From: an uncultured Pelagibacteraceae bacterium
Lineage (GTDB): Bacteria; Pseudomonadota; Alphaproteobacteria; Pelagibacterales; Pelagibacteraceae
Reading direction: 5' to 3'
DNA length: 64,000 nucleotides
NCBI GenBank assembly: GCA_902605865.1
Contig: CACLEJ010000003.1
Coordinates: 62,001 to 126,000 of the forward strand
Under the pieces are notes generated by a model. The model did not search any database, was not told the DNA's origin, and worked only from the letters and a program-made list of their open reading frames with translations. The position numbers and the translations under genes were made by a program. Positions 1 through 8,674 of this stretch are shown one piece after another. How positions within the stretch are numbered: position 1 is the first letter of the stretch; every line of letters begins with the position of its first letter.

Positions 1-53
1 TCAGAAATAATCTTGTTTAAATTTGATCTGTTTATTTCTTCAATGTTTTTCAT
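1..53 (-). CDS. rplS: 50S ribosomal protein L19 (N-terminal fragment)
   Basis: Only the first 17 codons are inside the window; the gene runs off the left edge. The peptide begins MKNIEEINRSNLNKIIS, which fits the N-terminus of L19, a large-subunit protein at the interface with the 30S subunit. The ATG lies one base after the trmD stop, so it is the third gene of the conserved rpsP-trmD-rplS unit. The assignment rests mainly on position, because the visible peptide is short. Confidence 0.8.
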   Translation of the reverse strand, partial: MKNIEEINRSNLNKIIS

Positions 54-54
54 T

Positions 55-738
55 TTAATTTTTCTTATATTTTTGCCACAAGTCTGGTCTTCGGTCGCGT
101 GTTATAGCCTCAGATTGGGATAAACGCCAGTCTTTAATTTTGGCGTGATCACCTGAAATTAGCACATTTGGGACCTTTTTTTCCTCCCAAACCTGGGGTT
201 TTGTGAACTGGGGATATTCAAGAAGTCCATTCTCAAAACTCTCATCTCTTGAGGAATTAATATTTCCTAGAATTCCCGGAATAAATCTTAGAATAGAGTC
301 AGTTATAACAAAGGCTGCAACTTCACCACCTGACAATATAAAGTCACCAATGCTAATCTCTTCAATATCTCTACTTTCTAGTATTCTTTCATCTACTCCT
401 TCGAAATGACCGCAAATTAAATTGATTGTTTTTTCATTTGAAAACTCTCTTGCAAGTTTAGAATTAAAAACTTTTCCTCTTGGACTTAAATAAAGAGTTT
501 TTTCTTTAGCCTTGATATTTGCATCTAATGAATTTGCCAAAACATCTGCTTTCATAATCATTCCATTTCCGCCACCATAAGGAGTATCATCAACAGTTTT
601 ATGTTTGTCTAAAGCATAATCTCTTATGTTTACGGTTTCTAAATCCCATTCTTTTCCTTTTGACTTGCCAAAAAGTCCTTTGCTCAAATAACCTGGAAAG
701 TATTCAGGATACAACGTAAATACTCTAGACAAAAACAT
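55..738 (-). CDS. trmD: tRNA (guanine-N1)-methyltransferase TrmD
   Basis: A SPOUT-class methyltransferase that makes m1G37 in tRNAs using S-adenosylmethionine. The 227-residue product begins MFLSRVFTLYPEYF. It has the DDTPYGGGNGM segment, a GHFEGVDERI segment and the knot region SIGDFILSGGE near residues 131-141, all typical of TrmD. The open frame continues 66 codons further upstream, but that part is an out-of-frame reading of the rpsP repeat region. The ATG at 738, four bases after the rpsP stop, is therefore chosen. It lies between rpsP and rplS, in their usual operon. Confidence 0.96.
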   Translation of the reverse strand: MFLSRVFTLYPEYFPGYLSKGLFGKSKGKEWDLETVNIRDYALDKHKTVDDTPYGGGNGMIMKADVLANSLDANIKAKEKTLYLSPRGKVFNSKLAREFSNEKTINLICGHFEGVDERILESRDIEEISIGDFILSGGEVAAFVITDSILRFIPGILGNINSSRDESFENGLLEYPQFTKPQVWEEKKVPNVLISGDHAKIKDWRLSQSEAITRDRRPDLWQKYKKN

Positions 739-742
739 TACT

Positions 743-1171
743 CTATTTAGCTTCTTCCTTTGGAGCTTCTGTTTTAGCTTCTTCCTTTGGAGCTTCTGTT
801 TTAGCTTCTTCCTTTGGAGCTTCTGTTTTAGGAGCATCTGCTTTAGCTTCGCCACCCTCTTCAGTTTTCTTTCTATCTTTTTTTGGAATTGCTTTTTGAG
901 GATTATTACCTTTTGCTGGCATAGGCATAATCTCATTTTCCCCTAATAATCTTGCAACTCTTGTTGTTGGTTGTGCCCCTTGACCCAGCCAATACTTAAC
1001 TCTCTCAACATCTAATCCCATTCTTTCTTTTTTTTCTCTCGGAATTAGTGGATTAAAAAAACCTAATTTCTCTATAAACCTTCCATCTCTTGGGAATCTA
1101 CTATCAGCAACCACTATCTTATATACTGGTCTCTTCTTAGTTCCTCCCATTGATAAACGCATCTTTAACAT
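743..1171 (-). CDS. rpsP: 30S ribosomal protein S16, repeat-extended C-terminus
   Basis: A small-subunit assembly protein. The first ~80 residues are canonical S16 ([20 protein letters not shown], then [21 protein letters not shown]). S16 is often about 80-100 residues; this one has 142. The last ~60 form a charged low-complexity tail rich in Lys, Glu, Ala and Pro, ending in three identical nine-residue repeats built on KTEAPKEEA. The start is fixed by a strong Shine-Dalgarno AGAGGAG a few bases upstream. Extended Ala/Lys/Glu tails on S16 occur in alphaproteobacteria (from memory); the perfect DNA repeats suggest recent expansion here. First gene of rpsP-trmD-rplS. Confidence 0.95.
   Translation of the reverse strand: MLKMRLSMGGTKKRPVYKIVVADSRFPRDGRFIEKLGFFNPLIPREKKERMGLDVERVKYWLGQGAQPTTRVARLLGENEIMPMPAKGNNPQKAIPKKDRKKTEEGGEAKADAPKTEAPKEEAKTEAPKEEAKTEAPKEEAK
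746..826 (-). repeat. three perfect 27-bp tandem repeats in rpsP
   Basis: Three identical 27-base units (746-772, 773-799, 800-826) encode the in-frame repeat AKTEAPKEE at the end of S16. There is no base difference between copies. A 27-base unit preserves frame, so copy-number change would alter tail length without breaking the protein. Confidence 0.95.
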
Positions 1172-1183
1172 TTGTTCTCCTCT

Positions 1184-2542
1184 TTATTTTAATTGATTAA
1201 AAAGTTCTGGTGGTATGCCTTTATCCATCATCCCTTTTGTATTTCCTTTAGACATTTTTTTCATCATTTCTGACATCATCTTAAATTGCTTAAGCAATTT
1301 ATTGATAGTGGCTACGTCTGTTCCTGAGCCATTAGCAATTCTTTTTTTTCTAGAACCATCTATAATCTTAGGGTTTTCTCGCTCTTTTTTAGTCATTGAT
1401 AATATTACAGCTTCGTTTTGAGTAATTATTTTTTCATCCACTCCTGCTTGGTCCATTTGAGATTTAACTTTTGAAACACCAGGCAAAAAAGACATTATAC
1501 CTTCAATACCGCCCATTTTTTTCATTTGTCTTAACTGAGTAAGATAATCCTCTAACGAGAATTGACCTTTTTTTAATTTTTCCTCTGTTTTTTTTAATTT
1601 TTCTTCATCTAGATCTTCGGCAGCCTTTTCAACAAGAGAAACAATATCTCCCATACCCAAAATTCGATTAGCAATTCTATCTGGATGAAAGACTTCAAAA
1701 TTTTCTATTTTTTCACCAACCCCTAAAAATTTTATTGGAACATCTGCAACATATTTCATACTTAATGCTGCTCCACCCCTACCATCACCATCTGATCTTG
1801 TAAGAATAATACCAGTAAGATTAACTGTACTTTTAAATTCTTTTGCTACATTAGCTGCAACTTGTCCAGTAAGGGAATCTGCAACTAGAATAGTTTCTGA
1901 TGGATTGACAATACTTTCGATTTGTTTAATTTCACTCATCATCTGTAAATCAATCTGAGTTCTTCCAGCTGTATCAAACAGAATTACATCTGCTCCATTA
2001 AGATTAGCAGCACTAATCGCTCTTCTACAAATATCTGCAGGAAGTTGATCCTTGATGACTGGAAGCGTTATTATATTATTTTGTTCTCCCAAAAGCCTTA
2101 ATTGCTCCTGTGCAGCTGGTCTATAGACATCAAGACTAGCCATCATTACTTTTTTCTTTTTATTAATCTCTAAAAATCTGGCAAGCTTTGCAGTTGTAGT
2201 TGTTTTTCCTGAACCTTGAAGCCCCACAAGCATCATAGGTACTGGAGGTACTGCATTTAATTCTATTTCAGAATTTTTATCTCCTAAAAAAGAAATTAAC
2301 TCATCATTTACGACTTTAACCACCATCTGTCCTGGTGATGTTGACCTAACAATTTCTTGTCCCAAAGCTTTTGGTTTTACCCTACTTATAAATTCTTTTA
2401 CTACTTCTAAAGAAACATCTGCCTCTAATAAGGCAAGTCTGATCTCTCTTAAACCTTCGTCTACTTGCTTTTCATCAAGCGAAGGCGCCTTTTTTAAAGA
2501 AGAAAATATTTCTTCAAATTTATTTGTTAAATTTTCAAACAT
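1184..2542 (-). CDS. ffh: signal recognition particle protein Ffh (SRP54)
   Basis: The GTPase subunit of the signal recognition particle. It binds SRP RNA and signal sequences at the ribosome and docks with FtsY at the inner membrane. Visible parts are the N-domain helices (MFENLTNKFEEIF), the G1 P-loop GLQGSGKTTTT near residue 107, DTAGR, and a methionine-rich M domain at the C-terminus (FKMMSEMMKKMSKG). The frame opens eight codons further upstream, but family alignment favours the MFENL start (a second ATG is directly before it). About 450 residues, normal for Ffh. It lies 12 bases before rpsP on the same strand and is preceded by a structured leader. Confidence 0.97.
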   Translation of the reverse strand: MFENLTNKFEEIFSSLKKAPSLDEKQVDEGLREIRLALLEADVSLEVVKEFISRVKPKALGQEIVRSTSPGQMVVKVVNDELISFLGDKNSEIELNAVPPVPMMLVGLQGSGKTTTTAKLARFLEINKKKKVMMASLDVYRPAAQEQLRLLGEQNNIITLPVIKDQLPADICRRAISAANLNGADVILFDTAGRTQIDLQMMSEIKQIESIVNPSETILVADSLTGQVAANVAKEFKSTVNLTGIILTRSDGDGRGGAALSMKYVADVPIKFLGVGEKIENFEVFHPDRIANRILGMGDIVSLVEKAAEDLDEEKLKKTEEKLKKGQFSLEDYLTQLRQMKKMGGIEGIMSFLPGVSKVKSQMDQAGVDEKIITQNEAVILSMTKKERENPKIIDGSRKKRIANGSGTDVATINKLLKQFKMMSEMMKKMSKGNTKGMMDKGIPPELFNQLK

Positions 2543-2556
2543 CATCACATCCAGCA

Positions 2557-2652
2557 AGTATCGCACCAGTGGGCGAACTCTCGCTGACTGGTGTCGATCT
2601 CTTTGTTACCAAAGACACCGCAAATTGCTGTATTTTGCGGAAACGGCGATAA
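2557..2652 (-). ncRNA. structured RNA in the ffh leader (ffh-motif-like)
   Basis: A GC-rich island in an AT-rich spacer that folds well. An outer stem pairs 2559-2564 with 2646-2651. Inside are hairpin 2565-2570/2587-2592 (ACCAGT/ACTGGT), capped by GCGA/TCGC; hairpin 2601-2605/2610-2614 (CTTTG/CAAAG); and hairpin 2618-2624/2634-2640 (CCGCAAA/TTTGCGG). It ends about 16 bases before the ffh ATG and a TTGACA lies just upstream on the same strand, so I read it as the 5' leader of ffh. From memory, a conserved 'ffh' RNA motif was described in Pelagibacter; identity with that family is inferred. It lacks the 4.5S RNA core. Confidence 0.6.
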
Positions 2653-2678
2653 ACTATAATAGAGGTTCAAAATGTCAA
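2653..2678. promoter_or_regulatory. probable back-to-back promoters for ffh RNA and dapF
   Basis: On the plus strand TATAAT (2655-2660) is a consensus -10 sited 42 bases before dapF. On the minus strand TTGACA (2678-2673) is a consensus -35, and TATAGT (2658-2653) overlaps the plus-strand -10. The minus spacer is only 14 bases, shorter than ideal. If used, it would start RNA near 2646, at the outer stem of the leader RNA. Overlap of the two elements suggests the two directions compete. Confidence 0.45.
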
Positions 2679-2702
2679 TAAATAAGTTAAATACTGAAGT
2701 AT

Positions 2703-3527
2703 ATGGAATTTAAAGCTTTTAAAATGGACGGCCTCGGAAATGATTTTGTAATTATTGATAATAGGTCAAATAATGTGGAATTAAACAAGGATCAAATAAT
2801 TAAAATTTGTGATCGAAACTTTATTGGTTGTGACCAGTTAATCTATATTAACAACAGTGATAATGCTGATGCTAATCTAGAGTTTTATAATTCTGATGGT
2901 TCAGGATCTGGCGCATGTGGAAATGGCACAAGATGTGTTGCGTACTTACTATCAAAAGAAAAAAATACAAAAAATATAAGCGTTCAAGTAGCATCAAAAC
3001 AGTTGAATTCAAAATTACTTGATGATGGTCAAGTTGAAACAATAATTGGTGTGCCAAAAACTAATTGGAATGAAATTCCTTTATCTAAAAAACTAGACAC
3101 TAAAAATTTAGGAATAATTATAGAAGATATCAATAACCAAGAAGTGAGTGGCGGTATAGCTATTAACGTAGGTAATCCTCATACTATTTTTTTTGTTAAC
3201 GATGTAGAAAATTTCAATTTAGAAAAAATTGGACCTGAGGTTGAAAATCATGAATTTTTTCCAGAAAAATGTAATTTCACTCTTGCTCAAAAATTAAATA
3301 AAAATCATTATAAAATTAAAGTTTGGGAAAGAGGCGCAGGTTTAACAAAAGCATGTGGAACTGCTGCGTGTGCAACAGCAGTGGCCGCAAATTTAGAAAA
3401 TTTAGAAAATACTAGAACTGAAATTGAATTTACTTTAGGAAAATTAATTATTTCTATTGATGAAAGTAAACAAATTCATATGAAAGGACCTGTATCTAGT
3501 ATCAAAGAAATAGATATAAATATCTGA
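2703..3527 (+). CDS. dapF: diaminopimelate epimerase
   Basis: Cofactor-independent racemase that turns LL- into meso-diaminopimelate for lysine and peptidoglycan. Both catalytic cysteines are visible: Cys72 in GACGNGTRC and Cys218 in KACGTAACAT. The 274-residue length is normal. The start MEFKAFKMDGLGNDFVII matches the family (K/M-GLGNDF). Its stop overlaps the ftsY start by one base (TGATG), so the two genes are coupled. In many alphaproteobacteria a radical-SAM tRNA methylthiotransferase lies between dapF and ftsY; here it is absent. Confidence 0.97.
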   Translation: MEFKAFKMDGLGNDFVIIDNRSNNVELNKDQIIKICDRNFIGCDQLIYINNSDNADANLEFYNSDGSGSGACGNGTRCVAYLLSKEKNTKNISVQVASKQLNSKLLDDGQVETIIGVPKTNWNEIPLSKKLDTKNLGIIIEDINNQEVSGGIAINVGNPHTIFFVNDVENFNLEKIGPEVENHEFFPEKCNFTLAQKLNKNHYKIKVWERGAGLTKACGTAACATAVAANLENLENTRTEIEFTLGKLIISIDESKQIHMKGPVSSIKEIDINI

Positions 3528-4444
3528 TGGGTATTTTCGAAAAGTTTAAATTGGGTTTTAAAAAAAGTGCTGATAGCATTTCTTCAGGGCTTAGAGAAAT
3601 AATAGTAAAAAAGGAAATTGATGATGAGACATTAAATAAAATAGAAGAATTTTTGATTAGTTCTGACGTTGGTATTGATGCTTCATCTGAAATAAAAAGT
3701 ATTATTTCTCAAAAGAAAATTGATCCAAAGAAAAATGCGGTTGAGGAAATAAATTCTATTTTAAAAGAATATATTATGGAGTTAATGGTACCTTTAGAAA
3801 GAAAAGATTTTTTTGAACAAAAAGAAAAATTAAACGTGACATTAGTTTCTGGTGTAAATGGAGTTGGTAAGACAACAACTATTGGTAAAATTGGTAAAAT
3901 ATTTAAAGATAACGGCTCAGAAGTAATATTTTCTGCTTGCGATACCTTTAGGGCAGCAGCAATAGAACAATTAGAATCGTGGTCTGATAAAGTTGGCGCA
4001 ACAATTATTAAATCAAATCCAGGATCTGACCCAGCTTCAGTCGCGTATAAGGCGATAGAACACGCAAAAAACAACAATATTAGTCAGGTACTTATTGATA
4101 CAGCTGGCAGATTACAAAATAAGAAAAATTTGATGGATGAATTTAAAAAAATTGCAAATGTCATTAAAAAGACAGATGAAAGCGCGCCACAGGATGTAAT
4201 CTTAGTTTTAGATGCAACATCTGGGCAAAATATAATAAATCAATTAGAAGAATTTGATAAAATTATTAAAATCACAGGTCTAATTATGACCAAACTTGAT
4301 GGAACAGCTAAAGGTGGAGTATTAATTGCTATCTCAAAAAAATATAAAGTACCAATTATTGGATTAGGTCTTGGTGAAAAAATAGATGATTTACAAATAT
4401 TCAATGCAGAGCAATTTGCAGATGCTTTTACTCAATTTAATTGA
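3527..4444 (+). CDS. ftsY: SRP receptor FtsY
   Basis: Membrane-associated GTPase that receives the Ffh-ribosome complex and hands it to SecYEG. The G motifs are complete: GVNGVGKTTT near residue 109, DTFRAAAIEQL, DTAGR at 191 and TKLDGTAKGG near 253. At 305 residues it lacks the long acidic A domain of E. coli FtsY and begins almost directly with the N domain, as in many alphaproteobacteria. Translationally coupled to dapF. Its last eight bases overlap the end of the convergent secreted-protein gene. That ffh and ftsY sit in one 4.4-kb block, transcribed divergently, is notable. Confidence 0.97.
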   Translation: MGIFEKFKLGFKKSADSISSGLREIIVKKEIDDETLNKIEEFLISSDVGIDASSEIKSIISQKKIDPKKNAVEEINSILKEYIMELMVPLERKDFFEQKEKLNVTLVSGVNGVGKTTTIGKIGKIFKDNGSEVIFSACDTFRAAAIEQLESWSDKVGATIIKSNPGSDPASVAYKAIEHAKNNNISQVLIDTAGRLQNKKNLMDEFKKIANVIKKTDESAPQDVILVLDATSGQNIINQLEEFDKIIKITGLIMTKLDGTAKGGVLIAISKKYKVPIIGLGLGEKIDDLQIFNAEQFADAFTQFN

Positions 4445-4997
4445 TTAAATTTTTAGAAACCAAAGGTTTTTGAAGTTTACATTCAAAATTATTATCATGA
4501 GATTTATAGCCACATATTTTTGCATAAGATGAAATTATAAAATTCAATTTACCTGAATTTTCAAAATTATTTAATTCATTATTTTTTATATTATACTGTA
4601 AATTTTGATTAAAACTCTTTTTACCACTGACTAAAATTAGAGTATTATTATCATTTAAAAGATAATACGCAAAATCTTCTGGAAATAATGGATAAGAATA
4701 ATTTTTAAATAATTTTTTTATTTTTTTTGGAAACCATTCATATGTTATTAAAGGATAATCTGTATTCGATAAATGATCGAATAAATATAAATCTTGGGGG
4801 TAATCATTCAAATAATTTGAATTTTCTCCCTTTGCAATAATCGCTTTACTTCTTGTCTTGAAATATAAAGTAAATTCATTATCATAAGATTTCATTTTAC
4901 CTATATGAAAATATTTATTATTATTTGTATGATTAATGTCACCAATGGTAAGTTGTGGATAAATTATAAGCAAAAATAAAAAAATTTTTTTCGTCAC
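4437..4997 (-). CDS. secreted protein of unknown function
   Basis: A 186-residue protein beginning with a signal-like segment (a lysine pair followed by IFLFLLIIYPQL), so probably periplasmic. The start codon is GTG. The rest is rich in Asn, Lys and aromatic residues, with two cysteines near the C-terminus (KICGY and FECKLQ) that could form a disulfide. I recognise no domain. Its 3' end overlaps ftsY by eight bases on the opposite strand. A 50-base AT-rich spacer separates it from the hydrolase gene upstream, and it may be co-transcribed with that gene. Confidence 0.7.
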   Translation of the reverse strand: MTKKIFLFLLIIYPQLTIGDINHTNNNKYFHIGKMKSYDNEFTLYFKTRSKAIIAKGENSNYLNDYPQDLYLFDHLSNTDYPLITYEWFPKKIKKLFKNYSYPLFPEDFAYYLLNDNNTLILVSGKKSFNQNLQYNIKNNELNNFENSGKLNFIISSYAKICGYKSHDNNFECKLQKPLVSKNLIN

Positions 4998-5047
4998 AAA
5001 TTGAATTTTTAATAAAAAAATTGATTATAATTTGTTTAAATTGTGTC

Positions 5048-5860
5048 TTAATTTAAATTGCTTATAAACAATCTAAGTGATCTTACTAAATTTTCATTAA
5101 AATCCATCATGTGATCATCATTCTCTATAAAATAACTATATTTTTGACTTTTATATTCTGAATATATTTCCTTTCCCATAGAGAAAGGTACAATCCTATC
5201 TTTTTCTCCATGCATGACTAATAACGGTGAATTATTCATATTTAATTTGTCAATCGAGTTGAATTTGTCTTTTAATAAAATACTTACAGGAAGATATGGG
5301 TAATATTTTTTAGCTAAGGTTTCCATTGAAGTAAAGGGAGACTCGAGGATAACTCCAGAAAATGAATTATCTTTTGCAAGATTAATGGCTATAGCAGTTC
5401 CAAGAGACTCTCCGTATAAAATAATATTTTTATCTTCTATTTCTTTTGAATTAAGCCATTTTTTAGCGGCAAGAGCATCCTCATATAAACCAGATTCAGA
5501 TGGTTTTCCTTTGTTTCCACTAAAACCCCTATAAGCAAAAATTAGATAATTTACATCCATTTTTTCAAATTCATTTAGTTTATAAATTCTATTATCAAGT
5601 TTGCCTGCATTCCCATGAAAAAATAAGATTGTTTTAAAATTTTTATTTTTAAAAAAATACCACCCAACTAAATCGTTTTTTGAATTTACTGATATTTTTT
5701 GAATTTTATGAGTTAATGGACCCTCATCTAAATAGTTATTTTCACCTGGATGGTAAAGAAGGTTTCTTTGGTAAAAGTAAATAAACAAGCAAATAATAAT
5801 ATAAATTAAAGGAATTAAAAAAAGTAATTTTGATAATGTCATTTTAAAATTAATTCTCAT
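5048..5860 (-). CDS. alpha/beta hydrolase, BEM46/ABHD13-like
   Basis: A single N-terminal membrane segment (LLFLIPLIYIIICLFIYF) is followed by an alpha/beta hydrolase fold. The oxyanion-side motif LFFHGNAG, the nucleophile elbow YGESLG, the acid in MHGEKDRIVPF and the late His in ENDDHMMDF form the expected Ser-Asp-His triad. This pattern matches the membrane-anchored BEM46/ABHD13 group, whose substrates are poorly known (esterase or lipase activity is likely). The ATG overlaps the end of the MFS gene by 11 bases, so the two are probably co-translated. Confidence 0.88.
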   Translation of the reverse strand: MRINFKMTLSKLLFLIPLIYIIICLFIYFYQRNLLYHPGENNYLDEGPLTHKIQKISVNSKNDLVGWYFFKNKNFKTILFFHGNAGKLDNRIYKLNEFEKMDVNYLIFAYRGFSGNKGKPSESGLYEDALAAKKWLNSKEIEDKNIILYGESLGTAIAINLAKDNSFSGVILESPFTSMETLAKKYYPYLPVSILLKDKFNSIDKLNMNNSPLLVMHGEKDRIVPFSMGKEIYSEYKSQKYSYFIENDDHMMDFNENLVRSLRLFISNLN

Positions 5861-7061
5861 TTTTATTAAAAAATATAAAAAAAAGATAACTTAAAATGCA
5901 CAAAAATAAAAATATTGAGAAAGAAATTTTATAACTTGTAATAGTGTCTGCACCCATTTTACTAGAAAGATCAATTAATAAGCCTATACTCCATTGAACA
6001 AAAAATGTGCCTGAATGTATAAATACGTTTAAAGAGGTTAATGATTTTCCAGCAAGATTCTGTGGGAAACTTAAAGCTAGGGCAGGCTGAGTCAAAGATA
6101 AAACTATCGACGATAAAATATAAAATGTAAACATTGTAGCTCCAGCTTTTTGTCCCATAATTATTATAAAAAATAAAATTATGTAACTTATAGGAAGACC
6201 AATTTTTACTATCTTTATACTATCGATACCTAAAGATGATAATTTCGGTAAAATATATCCCCAAAACATAAACGCAAATAACATTGTAATGTTAATCCAA
6301 AATAAACCTGTTGCACTTTCAAGCGGAGAGTATCCCGCAACATTTAACATCCATGGGCCAGCCCATAAAGTCTGAATTGCTTGGACGCCACCATAATTTA
6401 AAAAAGCTAAAGGGACTAAACTTATAAAAAATTTATTCTTCCAAACATCCGAAAGATTACCTTTTTTTTGTATGCTTTGATTTTGAATATTAGTATTCCA
6501 AGATGGAGCAAAAACTAATATTAAAATTATACTTAACAAAATTAGAATAGAAATTAATAAAAAAATAAATCGCCATCCAATTACTGGAAGTAAAATTTGC
6601 ACTGGTAGTGTTGAAATAACAAAACCAAAACTTGCTACCATCAGCATCCATGAATTAGCTCTTTGTTGATATTTATCTTCAAACCAAACACGGTACCCAG
6701 TCAAAGGTCCCATTAAGCATGCTGCAACACCAACGCCTATAAAAAATCTAGAAATTAATAAACCTGTAAAACTTTTTGCAAATGCGAAAGAAATGGTACT
6801 AACTAGTGCTATTAATAAGAGATATGCTACTACTTTTTTGGGTCCATGCTTATCAAGAAGTAAGCCAGCTGGTATTTGCATCAAAGAAAAACCCAAAAAA
6901 TATCCACCTGCTAGCAGTCCAAGGTTACCTGCTGTTAAATCTAATTCACTTGTGAGTACTGGAGTAAGAGTTGCGGTAATTGATCTTAATAAATTAGAAA
7001 TAAAAAAACCAAACGCAAATACACAAAAAATTATAATACTTTTATTTGCTTTGTTTATCAT
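5850..7061 (-). CDS. MFS transporter
   Basis: A 403-residue protein with about twelve hydrophobic segments. The MFS signature loop between helices 2 and 3 is present (GLLLDKHGPKKVV). The N-terminal half has a GFxxSxLLR start like organic-anion and nitrate/nitrite-type carriers, but nothing fixes the substrate. It is divergent from the gamma-glutamyltransferase gene with only 26 bases between start codons, so both promoters must lie there or in flanking coding DNA. It may export or import a compound handled by the downstream metabolic block; that is inference. Confidence 0.88.
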   Translation of the reverse strand: MINKANKSIIIFCVFAFGFFISNLLRSITATLTPVLTSELDLTAGNLGLLAGGYFLGFSLMQIPAGLLLDKHGPKKVVAYLLLIALVSTISFAFAKSFTGLLISRFFIGVGVAACLMGPLTGYRVWFEDKYQQRANSWMLMVASFGFVISTLPVQILLPVIGWRFIFLLISILILLSIILILVFAPSWNTNIQNQSIQKKGNLSDVWKNKFFISLVPLAFLNYGGVQAIQTLWAGPWMLNVAGYSPLESATGLFWINITMLFAFMFWGYILPKLSSLGIDSIKIVKIGLPISYIILFFIIIMGQKAGATMFTFYILSSIVLSLTQPALALSFPQNLAGKSLTSLNVFIHSGTFFVQWSIGLLIDLSSKMGADTITSYKISFSIFLFLCILSYLFFIFFNKNEN

Positions 7062-7087
7062 TTATATCTCTCTAATTAATCATTACT

Positions 7088-8671
7088 ATGAATAATCAAT
7101 CAACTAAAGATAAAGATGCACGGTCAGCAAATGCTATGGCTGCAACATCTCATCCATTAGCAACTGAAGAGGCCTTAAAAATACTTAAAATGGGAGGAAA
7201 TGCAGTAGATGCTTCGATTGCGGCTTCAATTGTTTTATCTGTGGTTGAACCTAACGCGACTAGTATTGGAGGAGACTGCTTTGCAATAGTTAAAATGAAT
7301 AATAAAGATGCAGTGTCTTTTAATGGATCTGGTTTAGCACCAGAGAAATTAAGTTATGATTTCTTTAAAGAAAAAAATATAGATAAAATTGGATTAACAA
7401 GTCCTCATTCAGTTACAATTCCAGGTGCGGTTCATGCTTGGGAAACTATACATAAAGAATTTGGTAAATTAGATTTTGAACAATTATTTTTAGGTGCAAT
7501 TGAGATTGCAAAAAATGGTCACAAGATTTCTAAAGTAGTGTCAAATGCGTGGCATAATAGTTTAAATAAAATTAATGGTAATGAAAATTCTAAAAAAATC
7601 TTTTTAAAAGAAGGTCGTACTTATCAAGAAAATGAATTAATGAAAAATATTCCATTAGGAAAAACATTAGAGGCAATTAGTAAAAAAGGAAGTAAAGAAT
7701 TTTATGAGGGTGAAACTGCAAAAGATATAATTGAAAGTTTAAATGAATTAGGGGGTGTACATACTTTTGAGGATTTTTCTAAACAGAACACAATAAGATC
7801 AGAAACTATAAAATCTAGTTATAGAGATGAATTTATTCATCAATGTCCTCCAAATGGACCTGGAGTAACTGTTTTGATAATGATGAAATTATTAGAGAAA
7901 CTAAATATTCAAAACTATAAATTCAACAGTACAGAAAGATTTCATCTTGAAGCCGAGGTCACAAAACAAGCTTATAAGGTTAAAGAAACAAGTTTGGGCG
8001 ATCCAAATTTTGTAAATTTTGATTTAGATGAAATTTTAAGTGATAAGAATATTGAAGATATTTTAAATAAAATTAACCTCAATTCTTGCTGTGATGTTGG
8101 TGACTTAAATATTCCAGCTCACCCAGAAACAATTTATCTAACAGTTGTAGATAAAGACTTAAATAGTGTATCCATAATTAATTCTGTTTGTTATGTATTT
8201 GGATCAGGTATCACTACAAACAAAAGTGGAATACTTTTACATAACAGAGGTACAAATTTCAGAGTAGAGCATGGACACCCAAACTGTATAGAAGGCTTAA
8301 AAAGACCATTACATACTATTATTCCAGGTATGGTCATTGATAAAGATAACAATGCAACTTTAAGCTATGGGGTTATGGGAGGGCAATATCAGCCAGTAGG
8401 ACAGGTGCATGTTTTAAATAATATGATTGATTATGGCATGGGGCCTCAAGAAGCTTTAAGTTTTCCAAGAGCCTTTCATTTTAACAATATTTATAAGCTT
8501 GAAAAATCAGTTGATAATCAAATTTTTAACGAATTGAAAGAAATCGGTCATAATGTTGAGTATATTGATGGCACTCATGGTGGTGGTCAAGCTATAAAAA
8601 TAAATCGAACAGAAGGTGACCTTTTGGGAGGATCTGATCCAAGAAAAGACGGTTACGCAAAAGGGTATTAA
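7088..8671 (+). CDS. gamma-glutamyltransferase family protein
   Basis: An Ntn-hydrolase that cleaves or transfers gamma-glutamyl groups (glutathione, gamma-glutamyl peptides), 527 residues. The N-terminal domain shows ATSHPLATEEALKILKMGGNAVDAS, a very conserved GGT opening. The expected self-cleavage point is Thr348 in HPETIYLTVVDKD. The second Thr of the usual TTHxSVVD pair is Ile, so activity should be confirmed. No clear signal peptide, so it is cytoplasmic, unlike E. coli Ggt; YwrD-type GGT-like proteins are the nearest analogy. First of three closely spaced genes with the acyl-CoA ligase and reductase. Confidence 0.88.
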   Translation: MNNQSTKDKDARSANAMAATSHPLATEEALKILKMGGNAVDASIAASIVLSVVEPNATSIGGDCFAIVKMNNKDAVSFNGSGLAPEKLSYDFFKEKNIDKIGLTSPHSVTIPGAVHAWETIHKEFGKLDFEQLFLGAIEIAKNGHKISKVVSNAWHNSLNKINGNENSKKIFLKEGRTYQENELMKNIPLGKTLEAISKKGSKEFYEGETAKDIIESLNELGGVHTFEDFSKQNTIRSETIKSSYRDEFIHQCPPNGPGVTVLIMMKLLEKLNIQNYKFNSTERFHLEAEVTKQAYKVKETSLGDPNFVNFDLDEILSDKNIEDILNKINLNSCCDVGDLNIPAHPETIYLTVVDKDLNSVSIINSVCYVFGSGITTNKSGILLHNRGTNFRVEHGHPNCIEGLKRPLHTIIPGMVIDKDNNATLSYGVMGGQYQPVGQVHVLNNMIDYGMGPQEALSFPRAFHFNNIYKLEKSVDNQIFNELKEIGHNVEYIDGTHGGGQAIKINRTEGDLLGGSDPRKDGYAKGY

Positions 8672-8674
8672 ATA

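Noticed and set aside
746-826. CRISPR-like direct repeats
   Set aside because: Units are directly adjacent with no spacers and are in frame within rpsP.
739-936. 66-codon N-terminal extension of trmD rich in KLKQKLQRK
   Set aside because: It is the rpsP repeat region read in another frame; TrmD family starts at MFLSRV and rpsP is certain.
2557-2652. Reading the GC-rich spacer as 4.5S SRP RNA
   Set aside because: No GGAAG/AGCA internal-loop core or single long hairpin on either strand; it is a multi-hairpin leader instead.
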